Origin: Leptasterias polaris | Lineage: Eukaryota > Echinodermata > Asteroidea > Forcipulatida > Asteriidae | Assembly: GCA_037783415.1 (NCBI GenBank) | Contig: JAZGTN010000214.1 | Coordinates: forward strand, 1,798,001-1,862,000 | DNA: 64,000 bases | Reading direction: 5' to 3' | Shown: piece after piece, positions 1-12,900 of the stretch | Layout: every line of letters starts with the position of its first letter | Numbering within the stretch: position 1 is the stretch's first letter | Program-made: the position numbers and the translations under genes | Notes under the pieces: model-generated | What the model saw: the letters and a program-made list of their open reading frames with translations, nothing else | Told to the model about the DNA's origin: nothing | Databases searched by the model: none

Positions 1-3000
1 TATTTGTTTTTAAATGAAAGATCGCCTTACATCACAAGGCCGGATGGCCACTTCTAGGTGAGGGCTACACTTAACTGATTTGGGCCATTGACCCAAATCA
101 ACTGTCACTAGGGGCACGTTGCCACCTACTCCTAGGGCTGAAACAGGGTTACCCCTTTGCTGAGGGGCACAAGTGTCGAACCCACTCTGCTGCTGACATG
201 GCTTGGGTCCGGTGAACTAGACCGCTCGGCCATGACATGCCACAACCATGTTGTTTTTGTATATTACTTAATATGTATTTAATAAGCATCTAAATGTAGT
301 TTCATTTACATGTAGAGCTAAAGTTGTTATAGAATTAGTAATACTTTCCCGAGATTTAGTGTTGCATTTTGAATAATTTAGTCCTTAGATGACCTCCTGT
401 ATTAAAATAAATGACAGCTGTTTGTACGTTTTACTAGAATTTTTTATACCCATGTACATGTGTAAGTATAAGTACAAATTTGATGGACATGTAGTTTTTA
501 CAAAATATTTTGGAAACAAAGTTGTTATTGAATAGAAACCAACCTCAATTTACATTCAGAAGCAAAACCAAAGATACAGAGTTGCTTTAGATTTTTAATT
601 CCTTTGAATAACAAATATCTGAAAAAAATTATGAAAACTTTAATTTTTGAAACTTTAATTTTAACAGGGCTTACATAGCTCTATGGTTATCTGTAGATAA
701 GTCTTCAAATGTTTTTCACAAGAATTGATAGCTAACTCTCTTTTTTTAGACTAAAAGCAAAATTAATGAAAAAAATTAATTTTAAATATGTTGAACTTTT
801 TTAATATTTAAAGGTTGGGTCATTTTTAGGCCAAATTATCAATAAAGATGCAATAAAAGTCCCCTGTAAAAGTTTCAGCTGAATACAGTGTCTACTTGCT
901 GAAAAAAACAGCAAAAAGCTGTCACTGTATTTCCATCAAGAATGTTGAATTCATCCTTACATAGCGAGGTGACAGCGAGTACCAACCACTTCTCTTGTTG
1001 CAGAGTTCATAAATGGGCACCACAGAAAGTTGAACCTCCAAAAGTCCCCTGAAGGCGATCTTTGGAGATTCAATTTTTTGACGTACTTTTATTGATTTCT
1101 AGTCACGGGGGAACTTTATATGAAAGAACTTCTCAGGATGCTTACTGCCATTACCATCTTTATAACAAGGGGGGGTTTTGAATAGGCCTAGAAATTATAT
1201 ATATATATTTATTTTTTATACATTTTTTTTAGGGGGTCATTACCAAAGTATGACATTACCTTTTACTCTACAAAACAACTCATATAGAAATGTGATATTA
1301 TAGTATCATTATTGTTAGTATGATCTTTACTTTGTTTTTCTCATATTGTGTGAAAATGTACAGCATATCCCTTTTTGTTATCAAATCTCCAAATTACCAA
1401 CATGACAGAAAAATGTCAAAATTGATCAAATCAAAGTTCATTTTAAGGCTATTAGAACTATATACACATTTTTGTTTAATCCTTTCCATTCTTCAGTGAA
1501 AGGTTTTTGTGTCACTGCCAACTTCACTCCTACTGTACACTTAAAGTTGCATGGTTCGATTTTTGCCAAAAGAAATTTGTTTAATCTTTGTCTCATTTGA
1601 GTGAGCTAATACTTGTTTCGTCTTTCAGTTGTAATAATTTCAGTGCTCTTTTTAGAATAATTATCTTAACAACTTTTTGCATCTGTATAAAGAGTTTTAC
1701 AGTATTACTTGTAGCAGCCCAAACATTAATGTTATAAGTCACATAACTTTGTTACACTGCAGTCATGTTTGTCTTATTCCTCTTGTACTTATTGGCAACT
1801 AAAGTACCAAATAACTTGACAAAAAGAGGTACCAGACTGTTTTTCATTCCAGCGGTAAGACTTTGTCTGAAATAGCGGCTATGGCTTGACAACCATGGTA
1901 ACATGTGTTGAAGTTGATGCTGCCCTTAGCAACGCCCTTAGCAACAGCCCTAGCCATAGCCTCAGCTGCCGATTAGGACATGGCCTTGGATTGGCTGAAA
2001 GTTGCATGGCCCAATTTTTTGCCCCCAATTTTTTTTTTTGAATGTTTTTCTCCAAACAAATTTTGACAGATGATATTGTTTCAAAACTAAAAACATGCAC
2101 AAACGTTTGCATGTGTCACAGACAATGTTACATGCAAAAGTGTTTGTACATGTACATGGCTGATGGATGTGATGGACAAAAATTAATTTTCAGTTTTTAA
2201 TTAACTACCACTTCACTGGTGGATTTTCCTTGTAAAAATAAAAGCTTTAAACTTTTAGGAATAACAAAAAAGTAGCTGTTTAAAATGTTAATATACATTT
2301 TTTTATTATAAACAATTGGACCTAGCATCTTTCAATGGAAGCAAGAAAAAATGGCTGCATTATGACGAAGGGGTATTTGATTGTAAATATTACTTAATAC
2401 TTCATTAGTGGCTTTCTAAAATATATTTTAACAAAACTATGAGATATTTTAACAAATATGGAAATAAAATACTTTTGAACAGTAGTGTAACAAACCAGTT
2501 CATTTTTTTTTTTTCATTGTCATTTTTGAAGTGGTGTTTTGAAAACATGAAGGGGGAGGGTGGTGTATAAGTTAGGAGTAAATGTGGGGGGGGGGGGGTT
2601 CATTTTAAATGGCTGAGTGACTAGTCCAAGAATATAACTTAAACAAAAATAGGGGGTGTATTTGACCATAGATTGACTGATAAGTTGCAGATGACAAAGA
2701 CTAATTATTGGCAAAAAACAGTCATAAAGTCAACTTGGAGGAGGAGAATGCAGGTAGTCTTTGCAATATTAGTTTCATGAAATGGTTTCATCAAAGCTTT
2801 CGAATTAAGAATAATTTTTCATGTCAAGAACTTCCATCCTGATTTTAACAATCAGCATTTATGTCAGATTTATGTATTTCCTTTAAAAAGTTTGTGGAAA
2901 AAAAAATCTAAAATATTCTTTATCTACTAACAGCATAGAACTGGCAGTCAGGTTGGCTCGGTAGTTTTTTCATTGCCTTTCACCTTCGATTCCTGGACCA

Positions 3001-3875
3001 AAGCCTTGCATGCAGATTGGGTTTTCAGTTCCTATCTGACTGCGTGGGTTTCCCTCTTTGTGATTTTCCTCCCACGTTTAAAACTGAAATTTCTTCATTG
3101 TCTTCTTTACAAGAGTTGGTGTGATGTTTTTATTATGATGCTTTGCCGACTAGGACTAGGGCCTACATAATTCAGATTCAGATAATGTTTTAGGCCCCCC
3201 CCCCCCCCCTCTACTGTTCCCCGCCCCTCTCACCAAAAAGTTAGTCCAAAATCGCAGATTTGTAATAGCGCCCTCTTTCATTGAAACAAACTTTGTTTGC
3301 ATCCATCATGTCATTTGCACCCACCATTCACCCCAACACACGACGAAATCACAACAATCAGTGAGTACATTTTTAAGCATAATTTTTGCTGGGTTATCTA
3401 GCTTTTTGTTACGTCTAGCAACTAAACGAGAACTGTGCTTGTTCTGATAGTTCACATGTACCCTTTGAAATGCTTTCGAACGGGACCCACGACGGGAAAA
3501 CACCGCTGGACCCCCGGCCCCCCAGCCCCGACCTGTAGTCTATTCTTCTAAGCACAGTTTTTCGAAAGTGCATTGAAATTTGATCCGAGTTCCAATTTTT
3601 TCAACAGGTGTTTATTTCAACCCCAGAGCTCTTCTTGTGGAGGGAGTTTGAGTTAATGGTGTGTGCTGGTGTGTGCCAAGCTCCATGGTGTGGTGGTATT
3701 TTGTGGCAAGCAGCCAATACGCGGTGGTTCTCTATTAAGATTCTTTAACCAAAAACACTTGAGTCAAGGGGGAGGTGCTTCGTCTTCGTCCATGTTGTTG
3801 TACTTTACACCAGTCGCCATGTTCTAGAACTTGGGATTCTGATTGATTGACCTAGGACTAGAGTAAGACGCAATA
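1..3875. other. 5' flank of the lrp2 gene and presumed promoter/5' UTR
   Basis: I see no coding exon here. The first 240 bases are a reverse-oriented tRNA-derived SINE. The rest is AT-rich with homopolymer runs (G run near 2587-2598, C run near 3194-3208). Bases near 1075-1185 resemble 38395-38500, so they belong to a dispersed repeat. The transcription start cannot be placed. No clear TATA box was seen in the last 200 bases before the ATG at 3876. Confidence 0.5.
21..243 (-). mobile_element. tRNA-Leu-derived SINE, reverse copy
   Basis: Read on the minus strand it has tcatggccgagcggtctag (A box, tRNA-Leu-like), ggacccaagc at the anticodon arm and gggttcgac (B box). The tail matches the copies at 4785 and 14166 (agtgtagccctcacct and related blocks). 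Confidence 0.75.
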
Positions 3876-3939
3876 ATGCTCCGTGTTTTGTTGATTCTGT
3901 TTATCGGTGTGTTTTGTACTGCTCCTGCACAACAGACAG
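3876..3939 (+). CDS. lrp2: lrp2 exon 1: start codon and signal peptide
   Basis: The ATG at 3876 opens a classic signal peptide: one basic residue (R3), a hydrophobic core [10 protein letters not shown], then an APA-QQ cleavage context around residue 18. The exon ends in phase 1 at the donor gtaatt. This matches the phase 1 entry of the first LDLa exon, giving the join G-CPTGHFEC, which fixes the start. No upstream in-frame extension is needed. Confidence 0.85.
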
Positions 3940-6900
3940 GTAATTTGGTATATTATTTCATTCTGGCCGAGATTTACCATTACTATTTTGGCTGGCAGTG
4001 GCATGTCTTCCATTCCCTTGCCAGTACCTTGCCCTTGGCTTGTGTTGTGGTTCAATTATAACTATGTAAGGACTGATGATACTGCAAAGCAGCAAATGTC
4101 ACTGATGCCATTTATTGAACCATTTTCATCATTGCATTATTCATAACAAATTATAAATAATAATATAAAAGATTGCAGCAAAATTACTTCAACTTAAAAC
4201 ACTGTGGATCTGGTGGGATGCATCGGCGAACTCGGTATTCCGCGTAGGGGTGTTTTACGTTACTGCGCTTGGTGTAACCACCTCTACAGAGATCAACCAA
4301 GTAACATTTTATTCTTGTCAAACATCGAGTCTACTCTCTGTTGACCAAAACTTGAAGAAAGGTACTTAGGCTCCTATGGTAAGTTGTCCTTGTAAAAATT
4401 TACAAAAGTTTGGGGTATTTAGGTCTATTCTATATTTTCTACGGGGAGTCAGGGCCATAAATATTTATTTTGGGCTGCTGAAAAGTTTCAACAAACACTA
4501 CTTTAATTTACAATTAATGATGATCTAAATATGGGACTTAACTTTCAGCTGAGCATTCTGGGTAAACATTTCGGAGGCCTAGAGAAGCAATATATACCGC
4601 CATTATTTCATTTTCTCATTGTCTAGAAAAATTGGTGTACATTAAGAGGAATTAATAAATATATAGTGAAGGCCTATTTTATATGATGGTCATTAAAGTG
4701 CCTTTGAGAAATCTACGTAATATATACAAATAAGTGTTCAAAAAAGATTATCGGTTGTGTATTTTTGTTGTTGTAAAATTGGCTTGTTGTGGCCAAGTGG
4801 TCTAGTTCATCGGACCCAAGCTCTGGTGTTGTCAGCAGCAGACTGTGGGTTTGAATCCGGTCATGACACTAATTGTGCCTTTGAGCAAGGCATTTAATCA
4901 TACTTGCTTAAGTTGAGAAGTCAGTGCATTCTGCTCTACCAACCAGGCTCCTAGTGTATAATACCATAGAGAAAGGGCAGTCTCTTTCCTTTCTGTATCA
5001 TAATACCCAAGCCTACATCCCTGCGGCCTGTAAAGGGGGTAACCCTGTTTCAGCCCCAGGAGTAGGTGAACGTCTGTTTCCCCGGTGACAGTTGATTTGG
5101 GTCAACAGCCCAAATCAGTGAAGTGTAGCCCTCACCTTGAAGTGGCTGTCCGGCCTTGTGATGTTAGGCAATAGGGCCCATTTAAAAAACAAAACAAAAC
5201 AAAAACCCCAATAATAATAATTACCCCCAGCCCCACCACCCCCCAAACCCCCCCCCCCAAAAAAAAACCCCCCAAAAAACAAAACCGAAAAACAACAAAT
5301 ATTGATTTATATCTTTAGTAGAAGAGACAATTCGTACAAAATATTATATATATTAGCTAATAAGTATTTTTAGGGGCGTCACTACACCCAATTATAAATT
5401 TGGTTGTTTTCTTATCCCGCAGAACACGTGGACAATGGATGACGACACCATCTTAAAATGGATGACACTGACAAGTACCGTGCTTCGCCATGGTTTCACC
5501 GATACCGCTAGAATTCAATGTGATAATGTTAAAACATAAAATAAATATCTGTTCAACTGAAAGCAATAAAAAATGGGTAGTTATTAGGTAATGTTTTTTT
5601 TATAAAAGGGAAACAAAATCCGACATTGTAAATGGTCTGATTCCCGCCTCTTAAATATGTTGGCATGAACAATGTTGGCATGGAACCAGACTTACTTTTT
5701 GTTTCCCCCAAAAGTCACTGCTCATTTTCAGTGCCATTCCAGCTTGATATCATTTACTAAAAGAATGCCTCTAGGCCGGCTAAATATATCTACTGCCTTA
5801 ATCATAGGAGAAAATTGTGACTCTCATGAATACTCAAGAACTTTGTAAGTTTAAAACCCCGCAGCAGGGATCCAGGGCCCAATTTCATGGCTCTGCTTAC
5901 CGAAGCAAGTCCGCGCTTACGAAAGCAGGGCATTCCGTGCTTAAGTCAAGCGTATTTCATTGGTTTGCGGGGAATTTTTGCTTGTGCGCGTGCGTGCGTA
6001 GTCCGCGTTACTAGGCATTCTTCGCTTACACAGCTAGCGCAGAAATTCGGCGCTTGCCATGTAAGTGCAGAAATTGGCGGTAAGCAGAGCCATGAAATTA
6101 GGCCCAGTTTGGTTGCAACACCTCTGTTGTTTGTTGTCAGCATTTGCTTCCAGGTTTTTTCAATAGGTTATGAAGGTTTGTTTTGCATTTTGTCAACATT
6201 TTGTTTATCTAAGTGTGTTGTTTACCTGGGTTAATTTAAGCTTATTTGTTTGCGTAATTAATTAGGTTTATAATTTGGTTTCATCTACCATTTAGAATTG
6301 ACACAACGATTTTGCGCAAAAAGAATGGTATCAGAGTTTTGTCTTGCCCCCCTGTAATCAAATCACTGACCCCTGTTGATTGACAACCCGTCTAGGCTGT
6401 GTGGCATGATGGGTTAGGATATCATGGGTTAGGATATCATGGCATATGAGCTGACCAGTGTCTACGATGTGGTCAAGACAATGGACATATTAAAATATGT
6501 TAGCAAGTGCTGACAACGGCCCTCACTGCAGGGTTTTAAGAAAACAAATCATTTGCTTTGCTTCCCTGCTTCTTAGTTAATTTTTTTTCCTTCTACCCAG
6601 GGCCTTTTTCAAACCTCAGCTTGGGCTCCGTCTCCGGCTTAGGCTCCGTTATAAATTGTTGCTGCAGCGTGTATTTGCACGCGGTGGTTTGAACATCAGA
6701 CGGAGCCTGGAGCCGGAGCCAGAGCCCAAGCCAAGGTTTGAGAAAGGCCCCAGATTTAAGCTGTGGAGAATTTTTTTTTTAGCCCAGTCTCAAACTTGAT
6801 CAATACAAGAAGAGACCAAATAAAAGCTTGCTTTCAAATGCTTATCAAGGCTTCTTCTGCAGTATCTTTGTCCTCATATCTTTAATCCATCTGAAAATAA

Positions 6901-9900
6901 AAAGCATACAATAGCTTAAAATGGCAAAGTATACCTTTGGTTTTTGGAACCGTTCGATTGTTTTAATCCTATATAAATATAAAATATTATATACAAAAAA
7001 CTAACCTGTGAAAATTTCATTTCAAAAAGGTGGTTGCTTTTTTGAGATATCATCAAAAAACCGGAGCGGTTATGTCCACACAGGGGGAATAATCCGTTGT
7101 AGGAATACACAATCTGAGAAACGTTTTTGACAGCAACCGATATCTTTTTACATAACCACATTACTTTGAAGTGAAATGTTTATCAAAAGGCTTTTTACTA
7201 TGGAAAGCTGCTGTAGTCTTCTAACCAATGAGTTTTTATTGCCATTCATATTAAGAGTGATTACCAAACGTATACCTTCCCTTTAAGTTAAACAATCAAA
7301 TACTGTCAAATACTTTTTTAGAATATTGCTTTGTTAATCATGCTTCACGAACACTGGCCTTGAATTTCATCTTTGACATTTTGCATAGGGAACTTCCATT
7401 GGAAAATCTTTGAGTTATTCGGAAACTTTTATAGGCGCACCAATGCGAAGACTATAGGGCCATGGCCTTGGTGTAATTCCAGCTCTGCAAACACCAAAAT
7501 CACTGTTTCAAGTCTTGACAACTGCACCCAACAAGGGACTTTTTTCCATGAACAAAAAAAAAAGTCTTATACTAAATGTTCACCTCTGATAATTGCTACG
7601 TTGATGAGTTGGGCCTGTTCTCTTGAACATGACGTTGTGGGACAAGATTTTCATGACCTAAAATGACCCCAAATGACCCTCTTTACAGTAAATGGAGTCT
7701 GTTTTTAAGTCAGAGTAGTTGGCAGGCTGTACTAAGCTGAGTGATCAAAGGTCAACTGTCAATGCTGACTTCACCCCTGGGGGTATGCTTAGTGAAATCA
7801 AGTATTTGAAAGCTCTGCTAATGGTGTTCTTGTTCAAGCAAAATCATTGCCAAGGTCAAAGAGTATGTAGGCGACCTTTGTAATTCAAAACTACTGTATG
7901 TGTGACTGTTCACTGAAGCATTAAAGGGAAGGTACACGTTTGGTAATCACTCTTAAAATTAATGGCAATAAAAACTTACTTGCTTAGAAGTACAGCAGCT
8001 TTCGATAGTATAAAGCATTTTGAGAATCATTTCACTTCAAAGTAATGTGGTTATGGAAAAAGGTATCAGTTTTTATTCCCCAAAATTTCAATCTGAGAAA
8101 TGTTTCTGTCAGATACGTTTCTCAGATTGTGTATTCCAAATACGGATTATTCTTCCTGTGTGGACATAACTGCTTGGGGTTTTTTCGGCGATACCTCAAA
8201 AACGCGACCACCTTTAGAAATGAGATTTTCACAGGTTATTTTTGTTGTATATAGGCCTATCTACATTTATATAGGATTAAAACAATCGAATGGTTCCAAA
8301 AACCAAAGGTATACTTTGCCTTTAAGGGGGGAATTTGATCGTGCAGAACATTTTGTGGAGATGACAACCTGTCTGGTTTTTATATTAAGAAGACGTTGGA
8401 TTTGTTTTTCCTGTATTCAAGGGAAAAAGCAAATTTCCTGTGATTCCAAACTCTGGAAACATTAGTTGGCTCTTTAACAAGTTCCATAGTGTAAACAGTT
8501 TATATGTTGAACTTTGACCTTGCAAAATCAAATCTGCAACAGAATTTCTTTCTCTTTTAACATTTGCTGAACAGTTTATGAGAAAATGTTGACTCGCAGG
8601 TTGTTCATAGCTTAGGCTAAATCTTTAAAAAAGTATGTTTAGCAAAAACACTAGACTGCAGGACTTGTTCTGCAAGACCAAATAAATGTTTTCTCTTTAA
8701 AATTATTTGCTGAACTTTTACAGGGAAGTTTGGCCTTACATCTAACCTAAAGTAGGCATTAGTAAAGTTTGAATTTTATGTCTGGGAAAAACACTAGACT
8801 GCTGGACTTGTTTCGCAAGATCAAACAATTTCTTTTTCTTTTAACATTTGCTGAACAGTTTTAGAGGAAATTTTGACTCCAAGTATATGCATACTTTAAG
8901 CTAAATCTTAAAAAAGAATGTTTAGAAAAACACTAGACTGCAGGACTTGTTTTGCAAGACCAAATAATTGTTTTCTCTTTTAATGTGTGATGAACTTTAT
9001 GGGAAGTTTGGCCTTACAGCCTAACTAAAGTAAAGTTGTGAACTGTGATACCTGCCCAGTGCTTATAACTATGACTAGACTCTGACCAGTTGTCCAGTGG
9101 ACTCCAGTGAATATTTGAAGCCCCCCCCCCAACCTGTCTGCTTGTCCATCAACACAAGAAACCTGTGTAAATAAAAACTTAAATCCCCACAAGTGAGAAA
9201 CATACTGTAAGCCCCCATCCAGACCCTACTAATAACAGTGGGCTGACTTTGACAGAGCTGCCAACTCTCCCTGATTCTGCAGAAAGTTCCATGAAAATAA
9301 ACCAAATTTGAAAATTTCCCTGATTATGGAAAATTTGTCCCTTTAGTATTGAATGCAATTCTAAATATCTCCCTGGTTGTTGTACAAAATCTCCTGATTG
9401 CTAATGCAAATGTTGGCAGCTCTGCTTTGAATTTAAATCTGACAGTCTCTCATTCTTCTGAATCCAAATATTGCTTTGGGTGTATATGTTGGGAAATGTT
9501 TGTAGACATTTGGGTGCTTAACACTTTTGGAGTCAGTGCAACTGTTAATTTTAAAGTGTCATGTAATGTTAAAGGGAAGGTACATGTTTGGGAATCACTC
9601 TTGAAATTAATGGCAATAAAAACTTACTTAGTTAGAAGTACAGCAGCTTTCGATAATATAAAGCATTTTGAGAAACATTTCACTTCGAAGTTATAACAAA
9701 TATATCAGTTTTTGTGCCCCCAAATTTGCTCCCGATTTTCGGTGATATCTCAAAAACTTGACCACCTTTTGAAATGAAATTTTCACAGGTTAGTTTTATT
9801 GTATATATCTACATTTATGATCAAAACAATCGAATGGTTCCAAAAACTAAAAACTAAAGGTATACTTTGCCTTTAACTTGATGTTTAGATTCATGTGTTG

Positions 9901-12900
9901 TCAGTCCTTTGTAACTATTGACTAAAGACTGCGCAAGTCTTGCAAGTATCAAAAACGTGAGAACAACGCGAACGAAGACTACCGTTACTTTTTGTGTGAA
10001 ATCAAATTCTTAAAAAATTATGCATTACAAAATGTTTGAAAATAAAAATACCCACAGCAAGTTTTTGTAAATACAGTTACAATTTTTGTATCATACAAAA
10101 TACAAATAATTTGTTAGTACTAAGATTGAAACCAAATTAAAACTTGGCACGATGATGCAATTTTTTGAAACACCATTTGCCAATCTTGCCCGAATTTGTG
10201 CAACAATTACATAGATTTAATGTTAACAAGAACGTCAAGTATAATAACTATAAACAAAGGTTGAATCTTATTCTCGGGTTTTCATTGTTGAATTGTTAAA
10301 TTTAGTTTACTTGCATATATTTAAAGGCAGTTTATACTTTTTGTAAATGTCAAAGACCAGTATCCTCACTTGGTGTATCCCAACATATACATGAAACAAC
10401 AAACCTGTGAAAGTTTAAGCTCAATCGGTCATTGCAATCACCAGAAAAAAAGTGGGGAAAAACCTTAAGTGTTTTCACTGTTTTCAAACATCGAGTTTTT
10501 GACTCATGAGATCAAAACTTATTGTTTTACTCATTTCTCAAAAACTATAGCATTTAAAGCAACAATATTTCAAAGGGGGTATCCCATCATGACCATCTTT
10601 ATACCATGTAAGTTATTTGTGAATCTGGGAACATTTATATTTTTACTCTTACCAATGTTACAAACACCCTTTAAGGGCTAAATTTTACTTTCCCAACAAC
10701 ATGATTTAATGTTCAAAGCCATTTTAATGGCTTTGAACATAAAAAGCCATTTTAATGGCTTTGAACATTAAACTAAAGTATGTGAAGAAATAGAATCGAC
10801 CACCTTGGTCCCGGAAGTTTGAATAAGCGTGAAAATTAACACAGTCTATTGTTGCGAGAGCTATGTGCCCTTTTTACTTATGATCAGATTCAAAAGAATG
10901 AGAAACGTAAAAGGTAAATTCAAAGGGTATGATTGATGTTTTATTGATTGGGATTTTGGGGGATTTCATACAAGAAAATGTGAGCTTTTGAAGATCAGTT
11001 GACAACAGAAATTCATGGGAAATGATTCTGAAAGCTGTGTACACTTGAGCTTGAGAAAATAAATCAGTTAGGCTTTATAAGTTTCAGTTTAAGTATTTAA
11101 GTTCTTTAAAGGCAGGGGACACCTTTGGTAATTGTCAAAGACCAGCATCCTCACTTGATGTCATCCCAATTATGTGTAAAACAAGAAACCTGTTCCAATT
11201 TGGGCTCAATAGTTCATCAAAGTTGCAAGAAAACAATGAAAGAAAAAAACCACCTTTGTTGCATAGAATAGTGTGCTTTCAGTTTCAGATGCCTGAGAAA
11301 GGCTTCATGCCTGAAGCCTTTCTCAGCTTCAAATCTGTTTGTGAAAAATGACCTCTTTCTCTAAAACTACATTACTTCAAAGGGTGTCATTTCTAACAAT
11401 GTTTTATAGTATCAAATGCTCTCCAGTGCTCTTTACCAAGTAACTTGGTGGAGTAATTACTAAAGTTATACCTAACTTATGCTAGTTGAATTTCCTTGTT
11501 TTGTAATTGTTGCTGATCTTCTAAGTTTGTTTGTACTAAGAGGCTCTAGGTTTTAAGTGGTGTTTCTGTTGTATTTCCTGATGTATAAACTTTTTCTATT
11601 TTGTTTATAAGTACATGTCAGTGAAATTGCACTTAATTTTTAAACATCAATTATTATTATTTATTTATTTTGTTTAATGAAAAGTCATGCCCACCTACAG
11701 TTCTTAGAAAGTGCTTGGATAACCAGCAAGTTTAATTCCACAGCACCTGACATACAACTCTCAGTTTTCATGTGAAGGAGCTCATGTATCAAACCAGGTC
11801 CCTGACATAATTATCTGTCCCATGGGAATAGTTTCAGGCCTTGCCACTTCTTCATGGGAGAGGGTTAGAATGCGTTCACCCAGTAAATAATATGGACTCC
11901 CAAGACTTCTGGTTTTTATTTTACAATGAGGAGTTGCCATAAGGCCTAAAAAAAAAAAATATGTTGGCGTAAAGGGCCAGAAAAAATAGGGTAGGTAGGT
12001 AAGGTTTTAATTTTAATTTGTTTAATTTTTTTAATTTTATAGTCTAGGTATAGGATAGGATAGGATAGGACATTCCAGCAGTATAAACCTTCAGTGTTTA
12101 AATGGCCTAGATTTTGGGAAATCTTTCCCATCATCAAACACTCGTCGCAGACTGGTTGAATGACACTATACATGTACTAAAGTATCAGCCAGCGACGATC
12201 TTCTGCATGTTGTGCAAAACATTGTGCGCTCCAAAGTCCAATGAATGCTATGGCCATACAATTGAAGAGAAACAGAAAGAAACGGTTTCAAACGTATTTA
12301 TATCTGATTTCTATAGACTTAATAATTAGTAAATTTCTTCCCTTGAAAAAATAAAAATATCCAGGGTAGGCCCCTGTTTTAGGGTAGGTCGGGTTACGCC
12401 AACATAACAATTTATTTGTTTTTGGCCTAAGTTCAAGTTTGGAATCAAATGCTTGTAAAATAGTATGGGGGGGGGCAAACATAAACATCATGTGATCAGT
12501 TTATATTCAATGCATGGTCTCTCATTGGACAGCTGACTTGTGGTTTAGTAGTGTTGTGTTTAGATTATGTAGTATCATTTTTGATGCAAAAAATAAGTTA
12601 GTGGCCTGACGTTTCGACCCTAGCAGAGTCTTTCTCGAAGGCTAAATGACAACACACAACACACAACACACATACAAGCAGACAAGAGTTGCAAGAGTAG
12701 TCAAGTGGAAATACATGAATAGAGAGAGTGGAGGGAGAAAAGCAGAAAGCATTCAGAGAAGGCAGGGGGTAAGCAGGGATTTTATGAAGACAAAGGGCGG
12801 GGGGGGGGGCTGGGGTTATGAAGGGAAGGGGATAGCTTGACCACAAGAAGTTGGGAACACAAAGGACAAAATGGAAGGTTAGAAGAGAGGTAAATAATTA

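Noticed and set aside
5887..6234. 115-codon plus-strand frame
   Set aside because: It runs through the 5875-6106 inverted-repeat element and has no recognisable protein feature.
12598..12846. 82-codon minus-strand frame
   Set aside because: Low-complexity sequence next to a hammerhead-like repeat and an ACAAC microsatellite, with no domain.
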